Of a DNA stretch of 64,000 nucleotides, positions 28,254 through 37,507 are shown piece after piece. Source of the DNA: Pseudovibrio exalbescens (lineage in GTDB: Bacteria; Pseudomonadota; Alphaproteobacteria; Rhizobiales; Stappiaceae); assembly GCF_028737195.1 (NCBI RefSeq), contig NZ_JAQZAJ010000003.1, forward strand, positions 558,001 to 622,000, in the 5' to 3' direction. The notes under the pieces are model-generated. The model was given only the letters and a program-made list of their open reading frames with translations. It searched no databases and was not told the origin of the DNA. Position numbers and translations under genes: made by a program. The first letter of the stretch is position 1. Each line of letters begins with the position of its first letter.

Positions 28254-28901
28254 GTGCCTACGTTTCTTTTCGACCTTGATGGGACTTTGACCGAGCCGTT
28301 TATCGGCATTACTTCCAGCGTGCAATATGCTCTGAAAGGCCTTGGGGCGCCTGTTCCCGAGGCCGATGAGCTGCGCTTCACCATTGGCCCGCCGCTGGGG
28401 AAGAGCTTTGAGATCCTTCTGAATACAGCCGAGAAAGCTGTTATTGATGAGGCTGTTCGGCTTTACCGAGAGCGCTATGCGAAGGTGGGGCTCTATGAGA
28501 ACTACGTCTATGACGGTATTCCAGAGCTGCTGACCACACTTCGAAACGCCGGGCACGTACTTTTTGTATGCACCTCCAAGCTGCGCCCTGTGGCTGAGCA
28601 GGTCCTAGAGCATTTCAAGCTCGCACCGTTCTTCTCCAAGGTCTATGGCAGTGAGGCGGATGGCCGGTTTGAAGGCAAGGTGGAGTTGCTTGCCCACCTT
28701 TTGGATCAGCAGAGTGTTGACCCGAACGGCGCAGTGATGATTGGTGACCGCATGCATGACCTGATTGCCGCTCGCGAAAACGGGGTGCGCAGCATCGCTG
28801 TAATGTGGGGTCACGGCTCTCGTGAAGAGCTGGAAATGCACAAGCCGTGGCAGATCGTCGAGACACCAGTCCAACTCGGAGACGTTCTGGCGGTCGCCTG
28901 A
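28254..28901 (+). CDS. HAD-superfamily phosphatase (phosphoglycolate phosphatase-like)
   Basis: A 215-residue HAD hydrolase. Motif I FLFDLDGTLTEP, motif II Thr/Ser in FVCTSKLRP, motif III Lys in FEGKVELL, motif IV MIGDRMHDLIAA. Type I cap. The GTG start with AAAGGGT upstream gives VPTFLFDLDGT; longer in-frame versions would overlap pccA by more than 60 bases. Gene order pccA-HAD suggests co-transcription. Substrate unknown. Confidence 0.82.
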   Translation: MPTFLFDLDGTLTEPFIGITSSVQYALKGLGAPVPEADELRFTIGPPLGKSFEILLNTAEKAVIDEAVRLYRERYAKVGLYENYVYDGIPELLTTLRNAGHVLFVCTSKLRPVAEQVLEHFKLAPFFSKVYGSEADGRFEGKVELLAHLLDQQSVDPNGAVMIGDRMHDLIAARENGVRSIAVMWGHGSREELEMHKPWQIVETPVQLGDVLAVA

Positions 28902-28933
28902 GGTCATTTGGCTTTCAGTTTTTGGAGAAACGA

Positions 28934-29353
28934 ATGGCAGTTTATTTTGCCTATGGACGCATGATGCATCCAGATGAAATGGAAACGAAGTGCCCGGGTG
29001 CCAAGTGCCTTGGTCCTGCGTTTATGGATGGGTATCGCTTCATCATTACTTCCGAAGGTACCCACTCAATGGTGCAGGCACCGGGAAAGCGTGTTCATGG
29101 CGTCTTGTGGGACTTGCGTATTGCGCATGTGACAGTGGTCGACAGTGCCGAGGCCCTGTTTCGCCGCGCCCAGGACAAGGTTCTGCTGCCGGTTCGTTGT
29201 GGCAACATCACACGAAACGCCATCGTTTACTTTGGCAAGACCAGCCGAACGGGCAAGCCTCACGCCAAAGCTTGGGACAAGATTGTGCCAGCAGCCGAGC
29301 ATTGGAAGTTTCCAGCCCAGTACATTGATGAGCTGAAAAAATGGGGCCTGTGA
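28934..29353 (+). CDS. gamma-glutamylcyclotransferase-like (AIG2/GGCT fold) protein
   Basis: Protein of 139 residues beginning MAVYFAYGRMMHPDEMETKC, a variant of the GGCT start YFAYGSN. The motif GVLWDL and an acidic residue in VDSAEALFRRAQD are where the family has its catalytic Glu. The start ATG follows TTGGAGAAACGA. The glycine-rich YGSN loop is altered to YGRM, so activity is uncertain. It follows the HAD phosphatase in the same direction. Confidence 0.7.
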   Translation: MAVYFAYGRMMHPDEMETKCPGAKCLGPAFMDGYRFIITSEGTHSMVQAPGKRVHGVLWDLRIAHVTVVDSAEALFRRAQDKVLLPVRCGNITRNAIVYFGKTSRTGKPHAKAWDKIVPAAEHWKFPAQYIDELKKWGL

Positions 29354-29462
29354 GCCGCAGGATGTTTTCAGTGATACTAAAAAAGCACTCGCGCTTCTGA
29401 TTTTCTACTGGTAGAGATGCTGGAGTGTGATGCGATTCATGACCTTGTGAGTCCATTGCCAT

Positions 29463-29602
29463 TCTCAGGGCGGGGTGGAAGTCCCCACCGGCGGTAATGG
29501 GCTGCTGCTCCTAGTCCGCGAGCGCCTCTGCTTTATAAGTTGAGGGTCAGCAGATCCGGTGAGATCCCGGAACCGACGGTCATAGTCCGGATGAAAGAGA
29601 AA
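29463..29602 (+). ncRNA. FMN riboswitch (RFN element)
   Basis: Conserved RFN core blocks are visible in order: TCAGGGCGGGGTGGAAGT, CCCCACCGGCGGTAATG, GTCAGCAGATCCGGTGAGA, CCGGAACCGACGGTCA and AGTCCGGATGAAAGAGAA. A variable arm of about 40 bases lies in the usual place. It controls the downstream EamA-type gene, so FMN excess should reduce its expression. No clear T-tract terminator is seen before the start codon, so translational control is likelier. Confidence 0.96.
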
Positions 29603-29740
29603 CTCGGCATGAGGGCATTCCTTTGTCATTCGTGCTGAATGAGGCCCTGATTCAATTTCGGGCTGCCCGTAAGGGCCTATTGGATCAGAGAGCATGAGAT
29701 ACAACTTGTTTTTCTTCCCCGTGTGGGCGAGGGCGTTGCC

Positions 29741-30640
29741 ATGACCAACGCTTCTATGGCTGCACACAGCAAAAGCGCCATTTCCGGCGCGTTCTGGATG
29801 GTTCTGGCGGGTTCAGCCTTCGCTCTGTCCAACACTGCCATGCAGTTTCTTACCATGAACCTTGGGCTGGCCTCGCCAAGTGCCACGTTCTGGCAATACT
29901 TCATCTCTCTTGTTGCGATGATTCCAGTGGTTTGGCGGATTGGCTTTTCCGGCCTCAAGACGAAACGACTTGGCCTTCATGTCCTTCGCGTCGTTCTGGC
30001 CGCGCTGGGCGTTCAGCTGTGGGTTGCCAGTCTTGCCTATCCTGTCCCGATCTGGCAGGCCATTGCACTGCTCATGACCTCACCGTTCTTCGTGACCATT
30101 GGTGCAGCGCTTTTCTTGCGAGAGGGGGTGAGCCTGACACGCTGGGGGGCTACAGCGCTGGGTTTTTTTGGCGGAATGATCATTCTGTCACCTTGGTCTG
30201 ATGCGTTTCAATGGGGCGCACTTTTGCCAATCGGTGCTGCATTGCTCTGGGGGGCATCCATCCTCTGCATGAAGAAGTTGGAAGAAGATGAGAGCCCGCA
30301 ATCCGTAACGCTTTATCTGCTGCTGTTCCTGACGCCTATCAACTTGGCGCTGGCTTTAGGGGCGGGCTTTGAAATCCCATCCTCTTACACCGCATGGTGG
30401 CTGGTGATTACGGCGGGGCTGCTGGGCGCGGTTGCCAACAGCACACTTGCCATGGCCTATGCCCGCGCCGATGCTGCATATCTGCAGCCCTTCGATCACC
30501 TGAAGTTGCCGCTCAATGTGCTCTGCGGCTTTCTGGTGTTTGGCTGGGTGCCACCCGGCAATCTATGGCTCGGTGCAGCCATGATCATCGGCGCTTCACT
30601 GTTTATCGTGAACGCAGAACGCAAGACCCAAGATGCTTGA
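29741..30640 (+). CDS. ribN: riboflavin transporter RibN (EamA/DMT family)
   Basis: Inner-membrane transporter of 299 residues with two EamA repeats and ten hydrophobic segments. An FMN riboswitch directly upstream identifies riboflavin as the substrate, as described for RibN of Rhizobium, Ochrobactrum and Vibrio. The first repeat starts ISGAFWMVLAGSAFALSNTA; the second runs from about residue 155 to the end. The ATG beginning MTNASMAAHSK is chosen with GAGGGC upstream; an in-frame GTG lies six codons earlier. Confidence 0.85.
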   Translation: MTNASMAAHSKSAISGAFWMVLAGSAFALSNTAMQFLTMNLGLASPSATFWQYFISLVAMIPVVWRIGFSGLKTKRLGLHVLRVVLAALGVQLWVASLAYPVPIWQAIALLMTSPFFVTIGAALFLREGVSLTRWGATALGFFGGMIILSPWSDAFQWGALLPIGAALLWGASILCMKKLEEDESPQSVTLYLLLFLTPINLALALGAGFEIPSSYTAWWLVITAGLLGAVANSTLAMAYARADAAYLQPFDHLKLPLNVLCGFLVFGWVPPGNLWLGAAMIIGASLFIVNAERKTQDA

Positions 30641-30650
30641 TTAGAGCCAC

Positions 30651-30685
30651 AAGGCCTGCCTAAACTCCCTCGGCAGGCCTTTTTG
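30651..30685 (+). terminator. intrinsic terminator of ribN
   Basis: AAGGCCTGCC, 11-base loop, GGCAGGCCTT followed by TTTT. Perfect 10-bp stem. Confidence 0.88.
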
Positions 30686-30730
30686 TTTTCTAGCGGAGCA
30701 CAATCACCGAAGAGCTGCGGGAGGCGCTTC

Positions 30731-31000
30731 ATGTTTAGCGTTCATGTGATGATTTCAGGACGGGTGCAAGGCGTGGGTTACCGGCGCTGGTTTCAGCAAA
30801 AGGCGCGCGGTTTGGACCTGTCTGGCTGGGTGCGCAACCTGCAGGACGGCCGTGTAGAGGCGCAGGTATCTGGCCCCCGCGAGAAGGTGGAAGCCTTGCT
30901 GACCGCGGCCCTTGAAGGGCCGACCTTCTCATCCGTTGATGAAGTGGAACGCCTTGGGCCTGGAGAGGCCCAAGATGGACCGTTTAGAATCGCTTTCTAA
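30731..31000 (+). CDS. acyP: acylphosphatase
   Basis: Hydrolyses acyl phosphates. The 89-residue product has both active-site elements: the phosphate loop [11 protein letters not shown] with its Arg, and the Asn in [13 protein letters not shown]. The ATG starting [10 protein letters not shown] is used, with GGAGGC upstream. It converges on lipB, and the two stop regions overlap by four bases. Confidence 0.93.
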   Translation: MFSVHVMISGRVQGVGYRRWFQQKARGLDLSGWVRNLQDGRVEAQVSGPREKVEALLTAALEGPTFSSVDEVERLGPGEAQDGPFRIAF

Positions 31001-31743
31001 GCGGTCTCGGTGGAGTTGTAGGGAACAGCCAAACCCGTTGCCCCTATGGGCTCTACAGGCCCGAACACAGCCTCAAACCGCGCCCTTAGAACGCTGTCGT
31101 TCTCTTCCATGGTGACTGGCAAGCCAAGATCAACAAGGCTGGTCACCCCGTGCTGCTGGATGCCACAGGGCACGATACCGCTGAAATGGTCCAGATCCGG
31201 GTCTACGTTGAAGCTGATGCCGTGGAACGTAACCCATTTGCGCAGACGAATGCCGATGGCGGCAATCTTGTCCTCAACGCCTGCGCCTTTCTCTGGCCGT
31301 TGCACCCAGACACCGACGCGATCTTCACGGCGCTCGCCGCGCACATGATAGTCCCATAGCGATGAGATGACCCATTCTTCCAATGCTGCCACAAAGGCCC
31401 TCACGTCCTGTGTACGCCGCTTGAGGTCCAGCATGACATAGGCAACGCGCTGGCCCGGTCCATGATAGGTGTACTGGCCACCGCGGCCCGTCTCATAAAC
31501 GGGAAAGCGGTCAGGGGATATCAAGTCTTTCGCTTCCGCGCTGGTGCCGGCTGTGTAAAGAGGCGGGTGCTCCAACAACCAGACACGTTCGCGGGCTTCA
31601 CCCTTTGCGATTGCAGCAACACGGCTCTCCATCTCAGCGCTTGCGACCTCATAGGGCACAAGACCATCGTCGATTACCCACTCTACTGGTGGTGTTTCAA
31701 CGGTTGGATGAAAACTGGTGGCTAGGGTCTGCCGATCTACCAT
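30997..31743 (-). CDS. lipB: octanoyltransferase LipB
   Basis: Transfers octanoate from acyl carrier protein to lipoyl domains, the first step of lipoate synthesis. The 248-residue product has the signature [13 protein letters not shown], the catalytic Lys in EDKIAAIG and the catalytic Cys in [15 protein letters not shown]. The ATG giving [11 protein letters not shown] is preferred; an in-frame TTG 11 codons upstream is less likely. Divergent from the FliN-like gene. lipA is not in the window. Confidence 0.94.
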   Translation of the reverse strand: MVDRQTLATSFHPTVETPPVEWVIDDGLVPYEVASAEMESRVAAIAKGEARERVWLLEHPPLYTAGTSAEAKDLISPDRFPVYETGRGGQYTYHGPGQRVAYVMLDLKRRTQDVRAFVAALEEWVISSLWDYHVRGERREDRVGVWVQRPEKGAGVEDKIAAIGIRLRKWVTFHGISFNVDPDLDHFSGIVPCGIQQHGVTSLVDLGLPVTMEENDSVLRARFEAVFGPVEPIGATGLAVPYNSTETA

Positions 31744-31872
31744 GGCTCTGACTTGTCTTCTTGATTGTGAGAACAACTGGAATCCTTAATGGCGAATAAC
31801 CGCAAAATCCAGTAGGGTGCAAGCGTTGCGCACGAAGGATGTGTACCGACCATTTAGGCTTGGAATTTGCGA

Positions 31873-32139
31873 ATGACCACCTTTGACAAGATCGCCGTTG
31901 ATATTTCTGTTGTGTTGGGCCGTTCTGAAATGCCGGTTCACCAGCTTTTGCGTATGGGGCGTGGTGCCGTGATTGAGCTGGATGCGACAGAAGAGGACGA
32001 AGTCGAGGTTCTGGCAAACAAAATTCCGGTTGCGAAAGGGCAGGTGACGCTTGTGGGCGATAAAGTCGGCATCAAAATCACTAAGATATTGAAAAGACGG
32101 CCAGAAGTGCGCCCGGCGCGCGAGGATGATCGCATATAG
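31873..32139 (+). CDS. stand-alone FliN/SpoA-domain protein (flagellar motor switch family)
   Basis: Protein of 88 residues made almost only of a SpoA/FliN C-terminal domain: IAVDISVVLGRSEMPVHQLL, LRMGRGAVIELD, then VLANKIPVAKGQVTLVGDK and GIKITKIL. This domain forms the C-ring of the flagellar switch. There are no other flagellar genes nearby, and the protein lacks the N-terminal region of regular FliN. It may be a second FliN or a type-III-secretion-type switch remnant. The ATG is chosen over an in-frame TTG two codons upstream. Confidence 0.82.
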   Translation: MTTFDKIAVDISVVLGRSEMPVHQLLRMGRGAVIELDATEEDEVEVLANKIPVAKGQVTLVGDKVGIKITKILKRRPEVRPAREDDRI

Positions 32140-32238
32140 CAGGGGCAGGGTATTGCGCCCTATGGTGGAAAACTCGGGCTCTGGAACGTTGATTTCCTAA
32201 AAAATTTGGCTTGTTGTGAATATCTTATGACGAAGCCC

Positions 32239-32267
32239 TTGCGCGGTACATAGCAGTTGGCTATACA
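32239..32267 (+). promoter_or_regulatory. candidate promoter of tRNA-Leu
   Basis: TTGCGC, 17-base spacer, TATACA, placing a transcription start about 45 bases before the tRNA. Confidence 0.45.
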
Positions 32268-32318
32268 CCGCTCACCGACGGCGAGGACAGCACCGCTGAC
32301 CCGCCGAGCCACAGTTTA

Positions 32319-32405
32319 GCGGCCGTGGCGGAATTGGTAGACGCGCAGCGTTGAGGTCGCTGTGGGGTAAAACCCGTGGAAGTTCGAGTCTTCTCGGCCG
32401 CACCA
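32319..32405 (+). tRNA. tRNA-Leu (anticodon GAG)
   Basis: An 87-base class II tRNA. The acceptor arms GCGGCCG and CGGCCGC pair fully; the anticodon arm is CAGCG-TTGAGGT-CGCTG with anticodon GAG (reads CUC/CUU); a long variable arm (TGGGGTAAAACCCGT type) follows; the T-loop is GTTCGAGTC. CCA is encoded. Confidence 0.97.
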
Positions 32406-32440
32406 AAATCCCCGAGCTCTGAAAAGAGCCGGGGATTTTT
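32406..32440 (+). terminator. intrinsic terminator of tRNA-Leu
   Basis: AAATCCCC pairs with GGGGATTT, with an inner CTCT-GAAA-AGAG hairpin, followed by TT. Starts directly after the encoded CCA. Confidence 0.85.
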
Positions 32441-32646
32441 GCTTTCAAGGGCTGCACACCTTGGCAGCTAAATCCGATGTCCTTTCCCAAGTTTTTATGG
32501 ATTCCTGATGGTTCCAGCGTTTAATACAGCTGTGGCTAGGAATGCCTCTACGCCAACTTGGTGTTGCTCTGTGCTCTGTGGGCAGATAAGCCAACGCATA
32601 GTGAAGTTTCTCTCTCTGGCCGGATTCGCCGGTGTCTGGAGGTCCC

Positions 32647-34062
32647 TTGGTCGAAAATAATCTTGCAGAAGCGATTGAGACAGGCGCCCCAGATATGCCA
32701 GTTCGCGATGACAATGGCCATTTGAACCTCGTTTGGGTCAAGGCCGTTGAAGAGGCCATTGCTGCGAACGATGGCGCGCAGGTGAAGAACCTTGCCGGCG
32801 ATTTGCATGAAGCAGATGCGGGTGAGTTGATTGAGACGCTCTCTCCAGAGGACCGTGTGAAGCTGGTTGAAATGCTCGGAGAGGCGTTCGACTTCACAGC
32901 GCTTACGGAGACCGATGAACAGGTTCGCCTGAAGCTTCTGGAAGATCTGCCAGCTGAAGCTGTTGCGCAAGGTATTGGTGAGCTTGAGTCCGATGATGCG
33001 GTCTTCATTCTGGAAGACATGGAGCAAGATGAGCAGGACAAGATTCTTGCTGAACTGCCCAATGTTGACAGCACACAGCTGCGCCGAGCACTCGAGTACC
33101 CTGAGGATACGGCGGGCCGTTTGGTCCAGACCGATTTCATCGCCCTGCCGCCGTTCTGGACTGTGGGGCAGGTGATTGACCACATTCGTGGTTCAAGCGA
33201 TCTGCCTGAGCGCTTCTACGAAATTTATGTTGTCGATCCGGGCTTTCGGCTCTTGGGTGCTGTGTCTTTGGATCGGCTGCTGGCCACCAAGCGCAGCAAG
33301 AAGATCTCCAAGATCATGGAGGAGACCCGACATCTGGTGCGGGTCAATGAGGACCAAGAAGAGGTGGCGCGCAAGTTCGAGCGTTACAATCTTGTCTCTC
33401 TTGCTGTAACCGATGAAGCAGACCGTCTGGTGGGTATCATCACCGTGGATGACATCGTTGATGTTATTCAGGAAGAGGCACAGGAGGACATGATGGGTCT
33501 TGCCGGTGTGGGTGATGAAGAAATCTCGGACGATGTTTTGGAAACGGCGCGTTCCCGTATCACATGGCTGGTGGTGAACGTCTTTACGGCGCTTCTTGCG
33601 GCCACCGTTATTTCCATGTTCGAGGCCACCATTGAAATGATGGTGGCGCTGGCCGTCCTGATGCCGATTGTGGCTTCCATGGGGGGGAACTCCGGCACCC
33701 AAACCATGGCGGTGACAGTGCGCGCAATTGCCACCAAAGACCTCAACAAGAGAAACCTGTTCCGGGTTTTGCGCCGTGAGCTGCTCGTAGGGCTTATCAA
33801 TGGCGTGGTTCTCGGCATCTTGATTGGCATTATTGCCGCTGTTTGGTTTGCGAACCCCGAGATCGGGATGGTGATCGCCACAGCAGTGCTGCTGAATACC
33901 GTGTGTTCGGCCCTGTTCGGCTTGCTGGTACCGATGGGGCTCAATCAGGTTGGAGCGGACCCTGCATTGGCGTCCTCCGTGTTTGTGACCATGATTACCG
34001 ATGTGGTCGGCTTCTTCTCTTTCTTGTTTCTGGCTGCGTGGTGGTTCGGTCTGCCGTTCTGA
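32647..34062 (+). CDS. mgtE: magnesium transporter MgtE
   Basis: Mg2+ channel gated by its cytoplasmic domains. About 471 residues: the superhelical N domain (about 30-135; ETLSPEDRVKLVEMLGEAFD), two CBS domains (about 140-265; RLVGIITVDDIVDVIQEEA) and five C-terminal TM helices, with the conserved pore stretch MPIVASMGGNSGTQTMAV. The TTG start is preferred because GGAGGT lies four bases upstream; an in-frame GTG five codons earlier would put that site inside the gene. No Mg2+ riboswitch was recognised in the leader. Confidence 0.93.
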   Translation: MVENNLAEAIETGAPDMPVRDDNGHLNLVWVKAVEEAIAANDGAQVKNLAGDLHEADAGELIETLSPEDRVKLVEMLGEAFDFTALTETDEQVRLKLLEDLPAEAVAQGIGELESDDAVFILEDMEQDEQDKILAELPNVDSTQLRRALEYPEDTAGRLVQTDFIALPPFWTVGQVIDHIRGSSDLPERFYEIYVVDPGFRLLGAVSLDRLLATKRSKKISKIMEETRHLVRVNEDQEEVARKFERYNLVSLAVTDEADRLVGIITVDDIVDVIQEEAQEDMMGLAGVGDEEISDDVLETARSRITWLVVNVFTALLAATVISMFEATIEMMVALAVLMPIVASMGGNSGTQTMAVTVRAIATKDLNKRNLFRVLRRELLVGLINGVVLGILIGIIAAVWFANPEIGMVIATAVLLNTVCSALFGLLVPMGLNQVGADPALASSVFVTMITDVVGFFSFLFLAAWWFGLPF

Positions 34063-34134
34063 CACAGACAAGTGGCTAAGGGACAGGCTTAAAGCCCCCT
34101 GCTACGGTCTTCCCGACATCCTCGGGAGGGCGTG

Positions 34135-34581
34135 ATGAGTGTTTTTACACCGCGATTTGAGGGCTGGAGGGAGCGAGTAGAGCTTAGCTTTCGCAGCCAG
34201 CCTTTGATGCAGTTTATCGGGGCGAACATCACCGATATCAAGCCTGGAGCCGTCGCTCTGGAGCTGCCAAAGAAGGATGGCCTGTTGCAACAGCACGGCT
34301 TTTTTCATGGCGGCATCATATCCAGCATCGCGGATGTGGCGGCAGGCTGGTCAGCGCTTTCGCTCATGGCGGAGGATACAGGTGTTCTGACCGCTGAATT
34401 CAAGCTGAACCTGCTCAATCCTGGTGAAGGAGATTTGCTGCTTGCGCGTGGAGTGGTGTTGAAGCCCGGACGAATGCTAACCGTTGTTCAGTCTGACGTT
34501 TATTGCCTGAATGAAAACAGCGAGGTGCATGTTGCCACTGGGTTGTTTACAATGGTCGGGAAGCAGGGGCTTACCCTATAG
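34135..34581 (+). CDS. PaaI-family hotdog thioesterase
   Basis: Predicted acyl-CoA thioesterase of 148 residues, a single hotdog fold. The signature is LLQQHGFFHGGIISSIADVA, with HGG and the downstream acidic Asp in IADVA that serves as the catalytic carboxylate. Also TAEFKLNLLNPGEGDLLLAR. The ATG with GGGAGGG upstream is used. Acyl substrate unknown. Confidence 0.87.
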   Translation: MSVFTPRFEGWRERVELSFRSQPLMQFIGANITDIKPGAVALELPKKDGLLQQHGFFHGGIISSIADVAAGWSALSLMAEDTGVLTAEFKLNLLNPGEGDLLLARGVVLKPGRMLTVVQSDVYCLNENSEVHVATGLFTMVGKQGLTL

Positions 34582-34604
34582 CCCGCACCTTTTTGGAGAT
34601 TGGA

Positions 34605-35027
34605 ATGCGTATCAACACCAGCCGCGGTCTGCGGGATCTTGGCGATATCCTGAAGCATCTGGAGGCCACACTGGAGCCTCATGGATTCGTATTCGCCAGC
34701 TTCCCTAGGCTGTCGCTCTCTGAGGTGGCGCAATACGATCCCATTGGCACCTTTCAGGAGGGTGAGGAAATCACAGCCATCCTGACTGTTGAGCAGGCTG
34801 GCGTCGCCGGGGCTCCTACAGAGCCTGTGTTTCGGCATATTGCGCTATCTGTCCATTCCTCATTGGAAGCCGTTGGGCTTACGGCCGCCATAGCCAATGC
34901 GCTTGCTGCTGAGGGAATACCTGCAAATGTGGTGGCGGGGTATTACCACGACCACGTGTTTGTCCCCGAGGAGCGTGCTGAGGAAGCGCTTGAAGCCATT
35001 CGGTCCTTGAAGAATCAGGGAGATTGA
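34605..35027 (+). CDS. ACT-domain protein (DUF2241-type)
   Basis: Cytosolic protein of 140 residues with two ACT-like halves: an N-terminal divergent one (about 1-60) and a C-terminal one with ALSVHSSLEAVGLTAAIANA and YHDHVFVPEERAEEALEAI. These are features of the small DUF2241/ACT_7 family whose members probably sense amino acids. Starts 24 bases after the thioesterase gene, so the two are likely co-transcribed. Confidence 0.75.
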   Translation: MRINTSRGLRDLGDILKHLEATLEPHGFVFASFPRLSLSEVAQYDPIGTFQEGEEITAILTVEQAGVAGAPTEPVFRHIALSVHSSLEAVGLTAAIANALAAEGIPANVVAGYYHDHVFVPEERAEEALEAIRSLKNQGD

Positions 35028-35042
35028 TCGGCAAGCTATCCG

Positions 35043-37160
35043 TTAGAGGCGACGGGCCGTGCGCCGCTGCTGACGATCCTGTTTCAGGAGGTGCAGAAAC
35101 TCGTCTGCGCTGACCGCTGGAGAATACAGAAAGCCTTGGTATTCTTGGCAGTGAACGGTTCGGATCTGTGCCAGTTGTTCAAGGGTCTCAATGCCTTCCG
35201 CCACGATTGAAAGGTTCAAGAGGCGTCCCATCTGGGTAATCATTTGCACGATCGGCCACCGCTTTCGGTCACTGATGAAAGAGCGGTCAATCTTCAGAGC
35301 CGAAACGGGGTATCGCTGCAGATAACCCAGGTTCGAGTAGCCCGTGCCAAAGTCGTCGATCTCCAGTTGGAAACCCGCATCGCGCAATTGTGTGAGTTGA
35401 TGCAGCGTCGTCGCGGTCTCTTTGAGGAGCAAGCTTTCAGTAATCTCGAACTTCACACGGGAAGGGGTGATGTCGAGCTTGCTGGCCAGATCAATGAGTA
35501 TTTCCGGCAGGGGTTCACGTTTGAACTGGGCTGGGGAGAGGTTGATGGACAAGGTGACCGGATACCCCTGTTCCTCCCAGGCTTTTTGCTGGCGCATGGC
35601 GTTTTCTGCAACCCACTCGCCTATGGCATCGATCAGCCCGGTTTCTTCTGCGACTTCGATGAACACACCAGCGGATATGAGACCGCGTGATGGGTGATGC
35701 CAGCGCAACAGGCTTTCTGCCCCTGTAATATGATTGTTCTGTGCATTGAGACGGGGCTGATAGTGAAGTTCGAACTCGTCGTTGTTGATGGCATGGCGCA
35801 GCGCATTTTCTACACGCAGGCGCTCCTCAGCATCCTCTGCCATACGGGTATTGAAGAAACAGTATCGATCGCGCCCCAGATCCTTTGCGCGGTACATGGC
35901 AAGGTCTGCTTTGCGCATCAAGGTGTCGAGGTCGCGGCCATGCTCTGGATAGAGTGCAACGCCCACAGACAGGGTGATTTGCAAATTGTGCCCGCCGACA
36001 ACATACGGTCTTGAGAGTTCTTGGCGCATGTGTTCGGCAACTTCCTCAATCAGGTCATGATCCGGGAAGTTTGAGAGCAGTAGTACAAACTCGTCACCGC
36101 CAAGGCGGGCAACAAAGCCCAGGTCCTTTCCGATCGCCTCAAGCCGTTTTGCAACCTGAATGAGTAGGTCGTCACCGACCAGATGGCCGAGGGTGTCATT
36201 GATGGTCTTGAAGCGGTCGAGATCAACGAAAAGCATGGCCCCCTGGGCGTCGTTGAGTTCGGCCTCATCGAGGTGGCGATTGATGGCAATTTCGAGATAG
36301 GTGCGGTTGGGCAGGCCCGTCAACGTATCGTGATGGGCGAGGTAACGTACCTCGTGTTCCGCTTCGAGGCGTTTGGTAACATCAATTGCGCTGATCAGGA
36401 TGGTTTGCTCGCCGGTTACCGGATCGTGTCCGCGCCGTGCCGTCACATCATGCCAGCGATTGCCTTCACCGGCCTTCATCAGGCAGACCAGATTGGTCTG
36501 AAGGCGGGTTTGCAGCGCTTCGCGAATGGCGTGATAGTCGCGATCATTGCAAAAGCGGTCTGGCAGGTTGGCTGCGCTTTTGGGGCGGTGCAAACGGCTC
36601 ACCGGGTTCTCATAGATGAGTTCGCCACTCTCCGTATACATGGATATCATGGAGTTGGTGAACAGCAACGCTTGTGCGATGCGCAACTGAGAGACGTCCG
36701 TGTTTGAGATGGAAGTGACTTGCACCAAAAGGCCGAGGCGGCCGTCGGTAAAGGGTTGTTCGTCGACCGCACAGGTGATGTTCGTCGGTTGGCCATCGAT
36801 AACAACTGTAACGGACTCGGTTCTTTCCTCGTCTTCCGTGTTTGCAAGAAGGTAGTTGCGCAGCCGGCGAATATGGGCCGGATCACTAAAGGGGGCCGGG
36901 AGGGCAAGCGATTCTTGGTGATTGAAGGTGTCGCTGTCCAACTTCATGAAGTCGAGGCCAGCGCGGTTTGCCCATGTAATGCGAATATTTTCAAGGTCGA
37001 GCACATAAACAGGGATTTCGATCTTGGCCAGAACCCGGGCATCGGTTTGCGGTATTTTCCCGAGAGGAGGCAAGGTGCCAAGCTTCCGCCGTGACATAAA
37101 CGCGGCAGGTTGAATCACCTTCTCCTCGGAGTGTTCCGAAGCCTTCGAACTTTCTGACAC
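35043..37160 (-). CDS. PAS-GGDEF-EAL protein (cyclic-di-GMP metabolism)
   Basis: Protein of 705 residues. Residues about 40-270 are PAS-like (VYVLDLENIRITWANRAGLD is the first such stretch). GGDEF (about 280-440) keeps the intact site RLGGDEFVLLL but lacks the RxxD inhibitory site. EAL (about 460-690) begins GAESLLRWHHP (ESL for EAL; catalytic Glu kept) and keeps NLSPAQF, KFEITESLLL, the metal loop DDFGTGYSNL, KIDRSFI and AEGIETLEQL. Both activities look possible. No signal peptide or TM segment is seen, so it is cytosolic. Divergent from clpP with 347 bases between. Confidence 0.92.
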   Translation of the reverse strand: MSESSKASEHSEEKVIQPAAFMSRRKLGTLPPLGKIPQTDARVLAKIEIPVYVLDLENIRITWANRAGLDFMKLDSDTFNHQESLALPAPFSDPAHIRRLRNYLLANTEDEERTESVTVVIDGQPTNITCAVDEQPFTDGRLGLLVQVTSISNTDVSQLRIAQALLFTNSMISMYTESGELIYENPVSRLHRPKSAANLPDRFCNDRDYHAIREALQTRLQTNLVCLMKAGEGNRWHDVTARRGHDPVTGEQTILISAIDVTKRLEAEHEVRYLAHHDTLTGLPNRTYLEIAINRHLDEAELNDAQGAMLFVDLDRFKTINDTLGHLVGDDLLIQVAKRLEAIGKDLGFVARLGGDEFVLLLSNFPDHDLIEEVAEHMRQELSRPYVVGGHNLQITLSVGVALYPEHGRDLDTLMRKADLAMYRAKDLGRDRYCFFNTRMAEDAEERLRVENALRHAINNDEFELHYQPRLNAQNNHITGAESLLRWHHPSRGLISAGVFIEVAEETGLIDAIGEWVAENAMRQQKAWEEQGYPVTLSINLSPAQFKREPLPEILIDLASKLDITPSRVKFEITESLLLKETATTLHQLTQLRDAGFQLEIDDFGTGYSNLGYLQRYPVSALKIDRSFISDRKRWPIVQMITQMGRLLNLSIVAEGIETLEQLAQIRTVHCQEYQGFLYSPAVSADEFLHLLKQDRQQRRTARRL

Positions 37161-37507
37161 GATTAAGCCAGCCCCAAATAGTTATAAATGCCCATTACCC
37201 ATAGAAAGTTTCGTCGAAAATAATTATCAAATTCTACAGATGTGAACGGGTATAGGCGGATCTTTGCTAGATCATGCTTAACGAAAGATAACCAAACGAG
37301 AGGCTGTCGTTTTCCCGCATCCACGAGGACAGCTTGTCGCACTGGAGCTGGAAAACGGGGAGGGGCTTTGGGACCACACTTTTTTACCGGGACTATCTCA
37401 GTGAATAATAGTTTGGTGTTTGCGAGCAGCGCTCCCATCTTCTAAGAATAGGTAACTTCACCCGCCGCAACTGGCGGCAGCAATCTTTAAGGGAGCAAGT
37501 CACTCGT
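37161..37507. other. divergent intergenic region, EAL gene / clpP
   Basis: No gene is visible. It holds the promoters of two divergent genes. A loose TTGCTA-N17-GATAAC match on the plus strand at about 37265 is the best promoter candidate. The end of the region, TAAGGGAGC, is the clpP ribosome-binding site. Confidence 0.4.
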
